Numbered from the stretch's first letter, positions 50,633 through 59,645 are shown. The stretch is 64,000 nt of DNA from Fidelibacterota bacterium (GCA_022571215.1 JACZYG010000007.1:1-64000); one strand, 5' to 3'. Notes: generated from the sequence alone by a model not told the origin. Numbers and translations: made by a program.

Positions 50633-50757
50633 AAATCGAAGAAAATATTTCAAAGAGCAAAGGCACCTCCTATGGAAGTTTTATAACCTATCTTCACTCA
50701 ACAATATAGGATGCTCGAAAGATTAAAGCAAGCGTTTGCGGATTACAGCTACGTAGA

Positions 50758-51969
50758 TTATTTATACGAGTTGATTTTGGTTACTTCGCCCTGAGACATC
50801 GCAATTGTAATGGTACCGACAGAGTCGCTCCATACATTTACGGTAGTCCTCATCATGTCGAGTATCCTGTCAACGGCTACGATCAGTCCCACGCCCTCTA
50901 AGGGAAGACCAACCGCATTAAGAATGATACTCATCATCACGAGACCTGCCATAGGTATTCCCGCAGCTCCGATGGATGCGAGTAAGGCAGTTACCACAAC
51001 TATCATCTGTTGCGTAAAGGAAAGCTCAATACCGTAAGCTTGCGCAATGAAAACAGCCGCTACACATTCATATAGCGCGGTGCCGTCCATATTAATGGTC
51101 GCTCCAAGAGGCAGCACAAAACTCGAGATCTTGTTTGAAACTCCCGCATTCTTCTCAACACTGCTCATTGTGACAGGAAGAGTTGCCGATGAAGAGGAAG
51201 TAGAAAATGCGGTAGTAAGGGCGGTCGCCATTGCCTTAAAGAAATTGAGCGGATTCACGCGAGCGATAAAATATAAGATGAGAGGAAGCGTGACGAATGC
51301 GTGAATAATCAAACCGGCGGCTACCACGGACATATAACTTAACAGGGGTCCGAAAGCTGAAAACCCTGTTTTTGCGACTATCTTCAGCATCAACCCGAAT
51401 ACGCCGATAGGCGCAAGTCTGATGATCACACCGGTCATTTTCATCATTATTTGAAAAATGGATTCAAAGAAACCTGTCATTTGGGTGCGGCTTTTTTCGG
51501 GCAATCGAGTGATAAAATAACCGAATAGGAGGCTGAAAAATATAATTGGTAAGATCTCGCCATTCGCCATTGACGCTATTGGGTTCGTCGGAATTATCCG
51601 ATATAAAATATCAATAGGTGATTTTATGGTGGTGAGTCCTGTGGGCGCTTCTTCAAGACCTAAGTTCGCTCCTACTCCCGGCTGAACTAAGTTGACAAGG
51701 AAAAGACCGGTGATAATAGCTAAAAAACTCGTACTTATATAATAGGTGAAGGTCTTGAGGCTGATCATTCCTAATTTGCCGGCAGAGCCGATGCTTGTTA
51801 CTCCTGAAATAATAGAGGAAAGAATTAGAGGGACGATAATCATTTTGAGGAGTCTAAGGAAGAGATCACCAAGGAAAGCTAACCATAATAGTTGCTCACC
51901 GAATATTGAGCCGGCGGCGCTGCCGATCACCATAGCGATTAATATTTGCCAGTGCAATTTTAGCTTCAC
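50758..51969 (-). CDS. Dicarboxylate/glutamate:cation symporter (DAACS family)
   Basis: The 403-aa membrane protein has the DAACS features: eight TM helices and two re-entrant loops, with the serine-rich hairpin STSSSSATLPVTM and the sodium/substrate motif LPLGATINMDGTALYE, followed by the second loop GIPMAGLVMMSIIL. The late motif DRILDMMRTTVNVWSD resembles DctA/GltP members that carry the substrate-binding Asp, Arg/Thr and Asn. It imports glutamate, aspartate or C4-dicarboxylates with Na+ or H+. Start is GTG with a GGAG site. It is divergent from glutamate dehydrogenase, which suits a glutamate role. Confidence 0.94.
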   Translation of the reverse strand: MKLKLHWQILIAMVIGSAAGSIFGEQLLWLAFLGDLFLRLLKMIIVPLILSSIISGVTSIGSAGKLGMISLKTFTYYISTSFLAIITGLFLVNLVQPGVGANLGLEEAPTGLTTIKSPIDILYRIIPTNPIASMANGEILPIIFFSLLFGYFITRLPEKSRTQMTGFFESIFQIMMKMTGVIIRLAPIGVFGLMLKIVAKTGFSAFGPLLSYMSVVAAGLIIHAFVTLPLILYFIARVNPLNFFKAMATALTTAFSTSSSSATLPVTMSSVEKNAGVSNKISSFVLPLGATINMDGTALYECVAAVFIAQAYGIELSFTQQMIVVVTALLASIGAAGIPMAGLVMMSIILNAVGLPLEGVGLIVAVDRILDMMRTTVNVWSDSVGTITIAMSQGEVTKINSYK

Positions 51970-52013
51970 TATTATCTCCGTTTGTTTTTGTAAAAAGTTG
52001 ATTTAAAGAAAAA

Positions 52014-52042
52014 AGTATAGTGATGATCGGGTTAATGCACAA
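52014..52042 (-). promoter_or_regulatory. Promoter candidate for the symporter gene
   Basis: Read on the minus strand, TTGTGC (complement of 52037-52042) and TATACT (complement of 52014-52019) are 17 bases apart, about 45 bases upstream of the GTG start. The -10 hexamer is close to consensus; the -35 is moderate. Confidence 0.45.
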
Positions 52043-52189
52043 GAAGAAATAATTCAAAGCATGACTTATTGCGACTATGAACAGAGAGACCGGTTGTAAG
52101 AAAATTCTTCTTGTAAATTACTTCCGAATGACCGATACTACGTCCAATTACTGACAACAAACCACGCTCAAAATTCAAAGGGATACCAG

Positions 52190-53620
52190 ATGCCGAAAGC
52201 CAAAACAATAAAAGAAGACCTGAATCTCAACAATATTGTCGGACGCCAATTCGATAAAGCGGCAAGAACATTAAAATTGCCATCGGGGTTGATAAGTCAG
52301 ATAAAGGCGTGTAATGCGGTCTATCAAATGCAGTTTCCGGTAAAAGTGGGGCATCATTATGAACTGTTCACTGGTTGGAGGGCGGAGCACAGTCAGCATA
52401 AAAAACCTCTCAAAGGCGGTATCAGGTTCAGTCCAACAGTAACGCAAGATGAGATAATGGCTCTTGCCGCATTGATGACGTATAAATGCGCTATTGTAAA
52501 CGTGCCGTTCGGAGGTTCAAAAGGAGGAGTTCGAATCGCTCCATGGAAATATAAGAGAAGTGTTATAGAAAAGGTTACAAGACGATTCACGGCTGAACTG
52601 ATTAAAAAGAATTTTATAGGGCCGGGGGAGAATGTTCCTGCGCCGGACATGGGCACCGGTCCCCGCGAAATGGCCTGGATGGCTGATACATTTGATGTGT
52701 TTAACCCTGGTGGATTAGATAACATGGCTTGCGTAACGGGGAAACCGGTGGAACAGGGGGGTATCCAAGGCAGGAGAGAAGCTACGGGAAGGGGAATCCT
52801 ATACGGTATTAAAGAGGTGACAAACGATAAAAAGATAATGAAGAAATTGGGGTTGTCTTTAGGTATTGACGGCAAAAAAGTCGCAGTCCAGGGTTTCGGA
52901 AATGTAGGCTGGAATGCTGCCAATTTTTTGCATCAAGAGGGAGCAATAATAGTAGGTGTCGGAGAGTGGGACGGCTGCATTATTACTCCAAAAGGTCTTG
53001 ACCCGGTAAAAGTGATCAAGCATCGGCAAAAGACCGGTTCAATAAAGAAATACCCGGGAGCTAAAACAGTCGCAAATCCGAAAGCGATTTTAGAGGTTGA
53101 GTGTGATATACTCGTTCCGGCTGCTCTCGAGAATCAAATCACTTTGGAAAACGCCCGTGATATAAAGTGTAAGATATTGGCTGAAGGAGCAAACGGACCT
53201 ACTACTTCCGGCGCTGAAGAAATTCTTCTCAAGAAAGGTATTTTAATAATACCCGATATTTATCTCAATGCCGGAGGCGTAACAGTTTCATATTTTGAGT
53301 GGAGTAAGAATCTTTCTCATATGAGATATGGCAGGATGGAAAAAAGGTTTGAAGAGATAAAGACCGAGAAGTTCCTAAATTTTAATGAAAGTTTTATGAA
53401 TAAAAAAATAAGCAAGAAGATGAGGGAATCTATCGTCAAAGGCCCCAATGAGATAGATCTTGTAAATTCAGGTCTTGAAGAGACAATGAAAGATGCCTTT
53501 AGAGAAATTATGGAAATTTATTATCGCAAAAGAGATATAAACGATCTTAGAACCGCGGCGTTTGCTCTCGCCATAGATAAGGTCGCCACGACTTATCTGC
53601 AATTGGGGATATTTCCTTAA
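52190..53620 (+). CDS. gdhA: Glutamate dehydrogenase (Glu/Leu/Phe/Val dehydrogenase family)
   Basis: The 476-aa protein has the N-terminal catalytic half with KGGIRFSPTVTQDEIMALAALMTYKCAIVNVPFGGSKGG (substrate lysines and the GGxKGG turn) and PAPDMGT, then the NAD(P) half with VAVQGFGNVGWNAANFLH. It interconverts glutamate and 2-oxoglutarate. The C-terminus has an extra ~40-residue helical insert after NLSHMRYGRMEKRFEE, seen also in some proteobacterial and other GDHs, explaining the length. Cofactor specificity cannot be fixed by eye. Its stop overlaps the convergent GNAT gene by 4 bases. Confidence 0.94.
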   Translation: MPKAKTIKEDLNLNNIVGRQFDKAARTLKLPSGLISQIKACNAVYQMQFPVKVGHHYELFTGWRAEHSQHKKPLKGGIRFSPTVTQDEIMALAALMTYKCAIVNVPFGGSKGGVRIAPWKYKRSVIEKVTRRFTAELIKKNFIGPGENVPAPDMGTGPREMAWMADTFDVFNPGGLDNMACVTGKPVEQGGIQGRREATGRGILYGIKEVTNDKKIMKKLGLSLGIDGKKVAVQGFGNVGWNAANFLHQEGAIIVGVGEWDGCIITPKGLDPVKVIKHRQKTGSIKKYPGAKTVANPKAILEVECDILVPAALENQITLENARDIKCKILAEGANGPTTSGAEEILLKKGILIIPDIYLNAGGVTVSYFEWSKNLSHMRYGRMEKRFEEIKTEKFLNFNESFMNKKISKKMRESIVKGPNEIDLVNSGLEETMKDAFREIMEIYYRKRDINDLRTAAFALAIDKVATTYLQLGIFP

Positions 53621-54189
53621 AGAGTTCTCCGGTAATACTCGAAAGTCAGACCCGTTTTGTTCCAGTTATCAAATTTTGAAAGTACGGTAACGTCACCGAC
53701 CATTTGCGAGGAAATTCCCTCGCGGACACATCCCGAAATGTATTTATATCCACGATCCTTGCTCCACCATAAGTAGGTGCTTTTTAACTCTTTCGCTATT
53801 CCTTTACCCCGAAAAGAAGGTATCACTCCGAAAGCATATGTATACAGCGTATTCTCCTCTCCGAGGTTTTCATCAACTGAAATCCAGTCAACCTCGCTGA
53901 AATATTCGAGAGGCGCGCCAATTATGAAACCTATCGGCTCGCCCTGATAGCGGGCGATGAAGGGATGAGTCGAGGGAGGATTGAAATAGTTCAATATATC
54001 TTTTCTCGTTGCCAATAATTTGAGACCGAAACTTTCCACGAGCGATTGGGAGATATGAATAAGAGGTTTAACGTCATTACTCCCGAGCGATCTGAGAAGC
54101 TCGATTGTAAAACCGCCTTCTATCCGTCTAATTATCTTGGAAGTAGATTCCGCGCTGTTTGGATCTATTCCCATCGGTAAAGAATCCAT
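53617..54189 (-). CDS. GNAT-family acetyltransferase
   Basis: The 190-aa protein has the GNAT core in its C-terminal half: PIGFIIGAPLEYF (beta4), TLYTYAFGVIPSFRGKGIAKELKSTYLWWSKDRGYKYISGC, with the acetyl-CoA pyrophosphate loop R-x-x-G-x-A in RGKGIA. The N-terminal ~60 residues are less typical. The substrate is unknown. It is minus strand, convergent with gdhA and divergent from pyrF, so it is its own transcription unit. Confidence 0.85.
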   Translation of the reverse strand: MDSLPMGIDPNSAESTSKIIRRIEGGFTIELLRSLGSNDVKPLIHISQSLVESFGLKLLATRKDILNYFNPPSTHPFIARYQGEPIGFIIGAPLEYFSEVDWISVDENLGEENTLYTYAFGVIPSFRGKGIAKELKSTYLWWSKDRGYKYISGCVREGISSQMVGDVTVLSKFDNWNKTGLTFEYYRRTL

Positions 54190-54231
54190 TTCTTACGACT
54201 TTATTATTTATTAATTATCTGTTGCATGTTT

Positions 54232-54263
54232 TTGATTATAAAATTGTAGGAATTATACTTCCT
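54232..54263 (+). promoter_or_regulatory. Promoter with overlapping palindrome upstream of pyrF
   Basis: TTGATT (54232-54237) and TATACT (54254-54259) are 16 bases apart, and a palindrome AGGAA-N6-TTCCT (54248-54263) covers the -10 hexamer. That placement would allow repression by a dimeric regulator. The pyrF ATG is 96 bases further on. Confidence 0.4.
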
Positions 54264-54359
54264 ATAGTCAAGGGAAGATAATATAAGACCGAACGCTCTT
54301 TAATGGTTGTTTAATAGAGGAGAGGATTATAGATTAAATTTTTATGACAACGGAAGAAA

Positions 54360-55160
54360 ATGAGTTTTAACGAGAATTTAAAATCCCTTATAAAATCTAA
54401 GAAGAGTCATCTTTGTATCGGACTCGATGTAGACGAAACAAAATTACCACAATCGGTTTTATCCTCGGATGAACCGATACTCGCTTTCAATCAACAGATT
54501 ATCAAATATACCGAAGACATTGCCGTCGTGTTTAAATTGAATTTGGCATTCTATGAAGCTATGGGAGAGAAAGGCTACCGGATATTGCAAGAGACTCTGT
54601 CAATGATTCCCAAAGACGTTCTGACGGTCGCGGATGCCAAAAGGGGAGATATTAGCAACAGTTCTTCAATGTACGCGAAAGCGATCTTTGAGGATTTAGG
54701 ATTCGATGCCGTAACTGTTAACCCCTATATGGGCTTTGATTCGGTAGAACCATTTTTAAAAGATCAGGAAAAAGGCGTCTTTATATTGGTTCTGACCTCT
54801 AACGAGGGCAGTTCTGATTTTCAACAAATTGAGTCGGCTGACGGGATACCGATGTTCCTTGAAGTAGCGAAAAAGATTTCAAAATGGAACGGAAACGACA
54901 ATATCGGAATGGTCCTGGGCGCGACTCACCCCGAAGAGCTGGAAAGCGCCGTAAAAGCCGCTCCGAAATTGTCAGTGCTTATACCGGGAGTCGGTAAACA
55001 GGGCGGTGAAGTTAAAAGGGTCAAAGCTGCTTTCAAAGATAGTGAGCAAGGTCCCTACATTGTAAATTCTTCAAGAGGAATTATATATGCTTCGTCCGGA
55101 GAGGATTTTGCTTCTGAGGCGAGGGAAGCGGCAAAAGAACTTAGGGATGAATTGAACTAA
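54360..55160 (+). CDS. pyrF: Orotidine-5'-phosphate decarboxylase, type 2
   Basis: The 266-aa protein has the OMP decarboxylase active-site motif D-x-K-x-x-D in VADAKRGDISNSS, with CIGLDVDETKLP at the start and the late phosphate-binding VLIPGVGKQGGEVKRV plus IVNSSRGIIYAS. These match the longer type 2 subfamily (PyrF of the ~270-aa kind). It makes UMP in the last step of pyrimidine synthesis. pyrE follows 3 bases downstream. Confidence 0.95.
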   Translation: MSFNENLKSLIKSKKSHLCIGLDVDETKLPQSVLSSDEPILAFNQQIIKYTEDIAVVFKLNLAFYEAMGEKGYRILQETLSMIPKDVLTVADAKRGDISNSSSMYAKAIFEDLGFDAVTVNPYMGFDSVEPFLKDQEKGVFILVLTSNEGSSDFQQIESADGIPMFLEVAKKISKWNGNDNIGMVLGATHPEELESAVKAAPKLSVLIPGVGKQGGEVKRVKAAFKDSEQGPYIVNSSRGIIYASSGEDFASEAREAAKELRDELN

Positions 55161-55163
55161 GCG

Positions 55164-55742
55164 ATGATGACAAAGCAGGAAATAAAAGATCTGTTTCTGA
55201 AGTCGGGAGCTCTGAAGGAGGGTCATTTCAAACTCACTTCAGGGCTGCACAGTCCTCAATACGTGAACAAATTCGATCTGTTGAGCAAGCCGGAATTTGC
55301 CGCCCCGCTTTTGGAGGAGATGGCATCGAGATGGAAAGATAAAATGGTCGGGATAGTTGTCGGTCCTGCTGTTGGAGGGATAATATTATCCTATGAAGTC
55401 GCCCGGCATCTGAATATCACCGGAATATTTCTCGAACGGAAAAATGGGGCGATGACCATGACTCGCGGATTCGAGATCAAACCCGGTCAAAGGGTGTTGA
55501 TAGTAGAAGATGTGGTCACAACAGGAGGTTCTGTCAGAGAAGTCTGTGATGTGGTCAATGAGGCGGGAGGCAGTCTGATAGGAATTTCATTAATGGTAGA
55601 TAGAAGCGGAGGAAAAGTGAACTTCGGAATTGAAACGGATTCTTTGCTGACCCTTGATTTAGAAACTTACACTCCTGATGAATGTCCTCTCTGCCATGAT
55701 GGGACAGCCTTATCCACGCCCGGAAGCACAGGGAAAAAATAA
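55164..55742 (+). CDS. pyrE: Orotate phosphoribosyltransferase
   Basis: The 192-aa protein has the PRPP-binding motif VLIVEDVVTTGGSVREV and the N-terminal GHFKLTSGLHSPQYVNKF used by OPRTases. It joins orotate and PRPP to make OMP, the substrate of the adjacent PyrF. The C-terminal end has CPLC, seen in some longer OPRTs. ATG 55164 and ATG 55167 are adjacent; the first is used. The next gene begins 2 bases after the stop. Confidence 0.95.
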   Translation: MMTKQEIKDLFLKSGALKEGHFKLTSGLHSPQYVNKFDLLSKPEFAAPLLEEMASRWKDKMVGIVVGPAVGGIILSYEVARHLNITGIFLERKNGAMTMTRGFEIKPGQRVLIVEDVVTTGGSVREVCDVVNEAGGSLIGISLMVDRSGGKVNFGIETDSLLTLDLETYTPDECPLCHDGTALSTPGSTGKK

Positions 55743-55744
55743 AG

Positions 55745-56518
55745 ATGAAAGTAGTCACGCTCGCTTCGGGCAGTAATGCCAATTCTACTTACGTTGAATC
55801 CGGGGATGTGAGGCTTCTGTTTGACATGGGACTGTCCGGGAAGGCTACGTTTGATCGCCTTAAAGAGTTGGGCGTACTTCCAATGAGTCTTTCCGGAATT
55901 TTCATAACGCACGAACATAAGGATCATTGCCGTGGACTACGGGTATTCACACAGAAATACAATGTGCCTATTTATGTCAATAATCCAACCGCAGAGTTAT
56001 TGGCAGCAGAGCTTCCAGCCGATGTTAAACTTCGTATAATTTCAACGCAGGACGAGATCAAATTCAACGGGTTGCGTGTAATCCCTTTTAGCGTTCCTCA
56101 TAACAGTATCGAGCCGTTAGGTTATTCCATCATAGCCGAGAAGAAAAAAATAGGAATCCTTACGGATTGCGGATTCGCGACTAATCTGGTGAAAGAGAGG
56201 TTGAAAAACGTTGATCTTTTATTGATAGAATCGAACTATGACGAAGAATTGCTCAAAAATTCATCTTATCCCTGGTCGATCAAGCAACGGATAAGCGGTC
56301 GATTAGGTCATTTATCGAATAAAGAGTCGGCAAAGCTGATAGCTGAATTGTTTGAAGGAAGAAAAGCAAAGGTTATATTGGGTCATCTATCAGAAAACAC
56401 CAACACTCCCGAGCTGGCTGCCGCAGCCGTTGAAACCGCTCTTCGAAGTAACGTGAATAAATCCCATGAGATCTATCATGCACCAAGAGCAGGTCTTGGT
56501 GGAATATTTAATCTATAA
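55745..56518 (+). CDS. MBL-fold metallo-hydrolase, YycJ/WalJ-like
   Basis: The 257-aa protein has the metallo-beta-lactamase-fold motif THEHKDHCRGL and starts VVTLASGSNANSTYVESGDVRLLFDMGLS, as in WalJ/YycJ exonuclease-like proteins. Further metal ligands lie in LLIESNYDEELL and GHLSNKESAKL, and the late VILGHLSENTNTPELA completes the pattern. YycJ-family proteins are 5'-3' DNA exonucleases implicated in mismatch repair or cell-wall stress in Gram-positives. It is encoded with pyrF-pyrE, apparently for transcription only. Confidence 0.9.
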   Translation: MKVVTLASGSNANSTYVESGDVRLLFDMGLSGKATFDRLKELGVLPMSLSGIFITHEHKDHCRGLRVFTQKYNVPIYVNNPTAELLAAELPADVKLRIISTQDEIKFNGLRVIPFSVPHNSIEPLGYSIIAEKKKIGILTDCGFATNLVKERLKNVDLLLIESNYDEELLKNSSYPWSIKQRISGRLGHLSNKESAKLIAELFEGRKAKVILGHLSENTNTPELAAAAVETALRSNVNKSHEIYHAPRAGLGGIFNL

Positions 56519-56647
56519 GCTTACGATCTGATAACAAATTGTGCAATTTTAATAATAGTTACTTATATTCTTTGGAAAAGCAGTAACAATTAATCGGAAA
56601 TAAAGTATTTAAGAGCAGTGAACGGTAAATCAGGAGATATACGTATT

Positions 56648-57316
56648 ATGCGAAAAATAGTGATAATTCTAAGTTTAGCCGGGCTTATTGGCGCCTGTTC
56701 GAGTAAATCAGATGAAATGGAGATAAGTATGACGCATGAGATATTGACGACTGAACAAATAGAAGCAATCATGGAAGAAGTATCGGCAATGGAAATGCCG
56801 ACGATTGAGGCTGATGAAGTGGCGGTGATGGAAACGAGTTTAGGTACTATGGTTATTGAATTTGATGTTGCTAACGCTCCGGTGCATGCGGCAAATTTCA
56901 AAAAATTGGTAATGGCTGGATATTATGACGGAATTTCCTTTCATAGAGTAATTCCCGGCTTTATGATACAGGGAGGTGATATAAATTCCCGCGATGACGA
57001 TCCTAATAATGATGGCGTGGGCGGTCCGGGATATACAATCGCGGCGGAAATCCATAATCCGCATAAAAAAGGTACGCTGGCTGCGGCGAGAACAGGCGGA
57101 GCGATGAACCCTGAACGAAGGTCAAGCGGAAGCCAATTTTACTTCTGTCATGTCGATATTCCCCACCTTGACGGTGAATATACCGTATATGGTCAGGTGA
57201 TCGAGGGAATGGATGTTATTGATAAGATTGCCGCCGTTAAAACAGGTCCGAATGACAAACCGATTGATGATGTAAGAATCAACAGGGTATATATGACTAC
57301 CAAGTCAGAGCTGTAA
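56648..57316 (+). CDS. Cyclophilin-type peptidyl-prolyl isomerase lipoprotein
   Basis: From ATG 56648 the protein has a lipoprotein signal (MRKIVIILSLAGLIGAC, lipobox), so this start is preferred over 56618; AGGAG lies about 12 bases upstream. After a ~45-residue linker, a cyclophilin domain follows: NFKKLVMAGYYDGISFHRVIPGFMIQGGD, SSGSQFYFCHVDIPHLDGEYTVYGQVIEGMDVID. It should catalyse proline isomerisation of secreted proteins at the periplasmic face of a membrane. The protein is 222 aa. Confidence 0.92.
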   Translation: MRKIVIILSLAGLIGACSSKSDEMEISMTHEILTTEQIEAIMEEVSAMEMPTIEADEVAVMETSLGTMVIEFDVANAPVHAANFKKLVMAGYYDGISFHRVIPGFMIQGGDINSRDDDPNNDGVGGPGYTIAAEIHNPHKKGTLAAARTGGAMNPERRSSGSQFYFCHVDIPHLDGEYTVYGQVIEGMDVIDKIAAVKTGPNDKPIDDVRINRVYMTTKSEL

Positions 57317-57373
57317 CAGTAGAGAATAAATAGAAGATATGGTGCCTAAAAGTAAAACTATAGGTATAGCAAA

Positions 57374-57847
57374 TTGACCCTGTCCCATGTAAATAAGGCT
57401 GGAAAGGCATCTATGGTCGATGTTTCCGGGAAAGAACTGACCGAACGGATTGCTTCAGCCCGCGTCAGGGTAAAGTTGAACGCTGAAGCGTTTGAAGCTG
57501 TATCAGAGAATAAAATTAAAAAAGGCGATGTTCTTGCTGTCGCAAATATCGCCGGAATCAATGCGGCAAAAAAGACATCGGAACTGATCCCGCTTACTCA
57601 TCAGATAAATTTAAGGCATGTCAATATTGAATTTGTCCTGGATAGAGAATCTTCAGAGATTGAGATAACTTCCGAGGTGAAAGCCAACGATAAAACCGGG
57701 GTTGAGATGGAGGCGTTGACGGCAGCATCGGTCTCCGCTTTGACAATATACGATATGTGCAAATCTATCGACCGAAAGATTGAAATTAGAGATTTGAGGG
57801 TTATATTCAAGGCGGGCGGGAAAAGTGGAAAATTTGAAAATGAGTAA
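57374..57847 (+). CDS. moaC: Cyclic pyranopterin monophosphate synthase MoaC
   Basis: The 157-aa protein has the MoaC motifs: LSHVNKAGKASMVDVSGKE, the active-site helix KKTSELIPLTHQINLRHVNIEF and EALTAASVSALTIYDMCKS. It completes the first step of molybdenum cofactor synthesis. Start is TTG at 57374. No other mo- genes are in the window, so the pathway must be encoded elsewhere. Confidence 0.95.
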   Translation: MTLSHVNKAGKASMVDVSGKELTERIASARVRVKLNAEAFEAVSENKIKKGDVLAVANIAGINAAKKTSELIPLTHQINLRHVNIEFVLDRESSEIEITSEVKANDKTGVEMEALTAASVSALTIYDMCKSIDRKIEIRDLRVIFKAGGKSGKFENE

Positions 57848-57926
57848 TCCGCATGACATTTAAAAGAGATGCCTGATATTATACTGAGTGCTCTGAAGCA
57901 AGAAAATGTTAAGCCTGGAGGAGCAA

Positions 57927-58214
57927 ATGGTAAAAGCGATATGGAATGGAAAAGAACTTGCGGCAAGTGATGATTGTATAGTGATAGAAGGCAATCAATA
58001 CTTCCCGCCTGACAGTATCAATAAAGAATATTTCAAGGATAGTCCGAGCAATTCTACTTGCCCGTGGAAGGGAATTGCAAGTTACTATAACATAGAAATT
58101 AACGGCGAAGTAAATCAGGATGCGGCGTGGTATTATCCGGCTCCGTCCGATGCTGCGAGTTCCATAAAGGATTATGTGGCATTTTGGAGAGGAGTGGAAG
58201 TGACTAATGAATAA
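57927..58214 (+). CDS. DUF427-domain protein (95 aa)
   Basis: ATG 57927 is chosen over 57906 because GGAGGAG lies 4 bases before it. The small protein matches the DUF427 pattern: VKAIWNGKELAASDDCIVIEGNQYFPPDSI, then STCPWKGIASYYNIEINGE and AAWYYPAPSDAASSIKDYVAFW. Function of the family is unknown; a small beta-rich enzyme or binding fold is likely. It lies 18 bases before ccdA. Confidence 0.9.
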   Translation: MVKAIWNGKELAASDDCIVIEGNQYFPPDSINKEYFKDSPSNSTCPWKGIASYYNIEINGEVNQDAAWYYPAPSDAASSIKDYVAFWRGVEVTNE

Positions 58215-58232
58215 CCTCTCGAGGAGAATATT

Positions 58233-58961
58233 TTGGGTAATATAGGAATTATAGCGGCATTTTTCGGGGGTTTTATCTCCTTTATATCCCCTTGCGTATT
58301 ACCGCTCGTGCCGGCGTACATCACTTTCGTTTCCGGTGTATCAATAGATGAATTGCGGAATGATTCAGGAAAGAAAAGACAAAAAAAAGTGCTGTTTCTA
58401 AGTCTCGCTTTTGTACTCGGTTTCTCAACGATATTCATCATGCTGGGCGCCGCGCTTGCGGGGCTATTTTCGGCATTCTTCAAGCAGCCGCTGTTTTACA
58501 GGACAGCAGGTCTGATACTGGTATTCTTCGGATTACACCTTGCGGGCGTCATACCGGTTAAGTTTCTGAATTATGAAAAGAGATTTAATATAAATCCAAA
58601 AGAAGTCGGAGTCGGAGGAGCGTTCCTTATCGGTCTGTCGTTCGCATTAGGCTGGAGTCCATGTATCGGGCCTGTATTGGCGGGGATATTGGCGATCGCA
58701 GGTGTTCAGGGCGGCGCAACAGAGGGGATGATACTTTTGTCCGCATATTCGTTAGGGCTTGGCATACCATTCATACTGACCGCGCTCGCTACGGACAAGT
58801 TCATGAGTTTCTCCGGATTCATGAGAAAGCACTACAAGGCGATAGAAGTTACAAGTGGCGCTTTTTTGATCGGCGTGGGTGTGATGATATTTTTCAATCT
58901 GTTCTACGTAATGACACTCTATTTCACTAAAATGTTCCCATGGTTAACACAGATAGGATAA
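58233..58961 (+). CDS. ccdA: Cytochrome c biogenesis / thiol-disulfide transporter CcdA
   Basis: The 242-aa protein has six TM helices and the two CcdA proline-cysteine motifs: SPCVLPLVPAYITFVSG near residue 18 and GWSPCIGPVLAG near residue 140, whose cysteines shuttle electrons across the membrane. Start is TTG at 58233 with a GAGGAG site. The gene for a TlpA-type thioredoxin overlaps its stop, giving a CcdA-TlpA reducing pathway. Confidence 0.94.
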   Translation: MGNIGIIAAFFGGFISFISPCVLPLVPAYITFVSGVSIDELRNDSGKKRQKKVLFLSLAFVLGFSTIFIMLGAALAGLFSAFFKQPLFYRTAGLILVFFGLHLAGVIPVKFLNYEKRFNINPKEVGVGGAFLIGLSFALGWSPCIGPVLAGILAIAGVQGGATEGMILLSAYSLGLGIPFILTALATDKFMSFSGFMRKHYKAIEVTSGAFLIGVGVMIFFNLFYVMTLYFTKMFPWLTQIG

Positions 58962-59497
58962 TGAAAAAGTCAGGCATATTTTTTGTCTTCCTGACCGTAG
59001 TGGCTGCATTTGTCTTCGATTTTTATCCCGAAAATGCTAAAGGCACGCCCGATGATGACGATTATCAGATGGCGCCTGATTTTACGTTAACCTCTCTTGA
59101 TGGAGAAGAAATAACTCTTTCCGATTACAGGGGAAAAGTTGTCGTTGTTAATTTTTGGGCTACATGGTGCGGTCCGTGCAGATACGAAATTCCGATGCTT
59201 ATCAATTTTCAAGAGCAGTATGGAACAGATAATCTCGTCATATTGGGATTAACCATTAACTCGGGCTCAAAAGAAAAGATAGAAAAATTTGCCGAGGAAT
59301 TTAACATAACATATCCTATCCTTTATGGTTCCGATGAGGAATTAGGAAAAATCGTTTATTCGTATGGTAATTTTGCCTCAATTCCTTCGACATTTATTAT
59401 AAATCGCAAAGGTGAGGTTACCAACTATATCAAGGGCGCTCAAAGTAAGAGTGTTTTTCAAACAAGTATTGAAGAGCAATTAGAATCAAATCTCTAA
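58961..59497 (+). CDS. TlpA/ResA-like membrane-anchored thioredoxin
   Basis: From ATG 58961, which overlaps the ccdA stop (TAATG), the 178-aa protein has an N-terminal hydrophobic signal/anchor (GIFFVFLTVVAAFVFDF) and a redoxin domain with NFWATWCGPCRYEIP, the CXXC active site. The loop YGNFASIPSTFIINRKGE contains the cis-proline. It probably passes electrons from CcdA to cytochrome c apoproteins or other periplasmic targets. ORF-track start 58940 lies inside ccdA and would only add residues before the signal. Confidence 0.92.
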   Translation: MKKSGIFFVFLTVVAAFVFDFYPENAKGTPDDDDYQMAPDFTLTSLDGEEITLSDYRGKVVVVNFWATWCGPCRYEIPMLINFQEQYGTDNLVILGLTINSGSKEKIEKFAEEFNITYPILYGSDEELGKIVYSYGNFASIPSTFIINRKGEVTNYIKGAQSKSVFQTSIEEQLESNL

Positions 59498-59506
59498 TAT
59501 TTTTTG

Positions 59507-59533
59507 TGGCGGTCGGGTCTTGCCCCGTCGCCA
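59507..59533. repeat. Dispersed GC-rich repeat, copy 2, with hairpin potential
   Basis: TGGCG and CGCCA close a hairpin with inner CGGG/CCCG pairing, 10 bases after the tlpA stop. It shares GGCGGTC and GCCCCGTC with 25340-25366. It is the main feature of the 303-base gap 59498-59800; the rest of that gap holds only a promoter candidate. Confidence 0.45.
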
Positions 59534-59645
59534 TAACCGAATAATTCATGCACCGCTGCCTGTCTTACTAAAAAAACAGCCGGAGAAGGGCAAAATCAAA
59601 TTCTCGTATTCTTTTGATACGTAACAAATCAATAAGTTTTTAAGC

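Noticed and set aside
50481-50726. 81-aa and 65-aa ORFs between the macro-domain and symporter genes
   Set aside because: Both cross the hairpin-rich segment, overlap each other in different frames, have no clear ribosome site and show no protein-like pattern. A short SKSKKIFQRAK stretch recalls the start of HemL, but it is too short and is followed by a stop.
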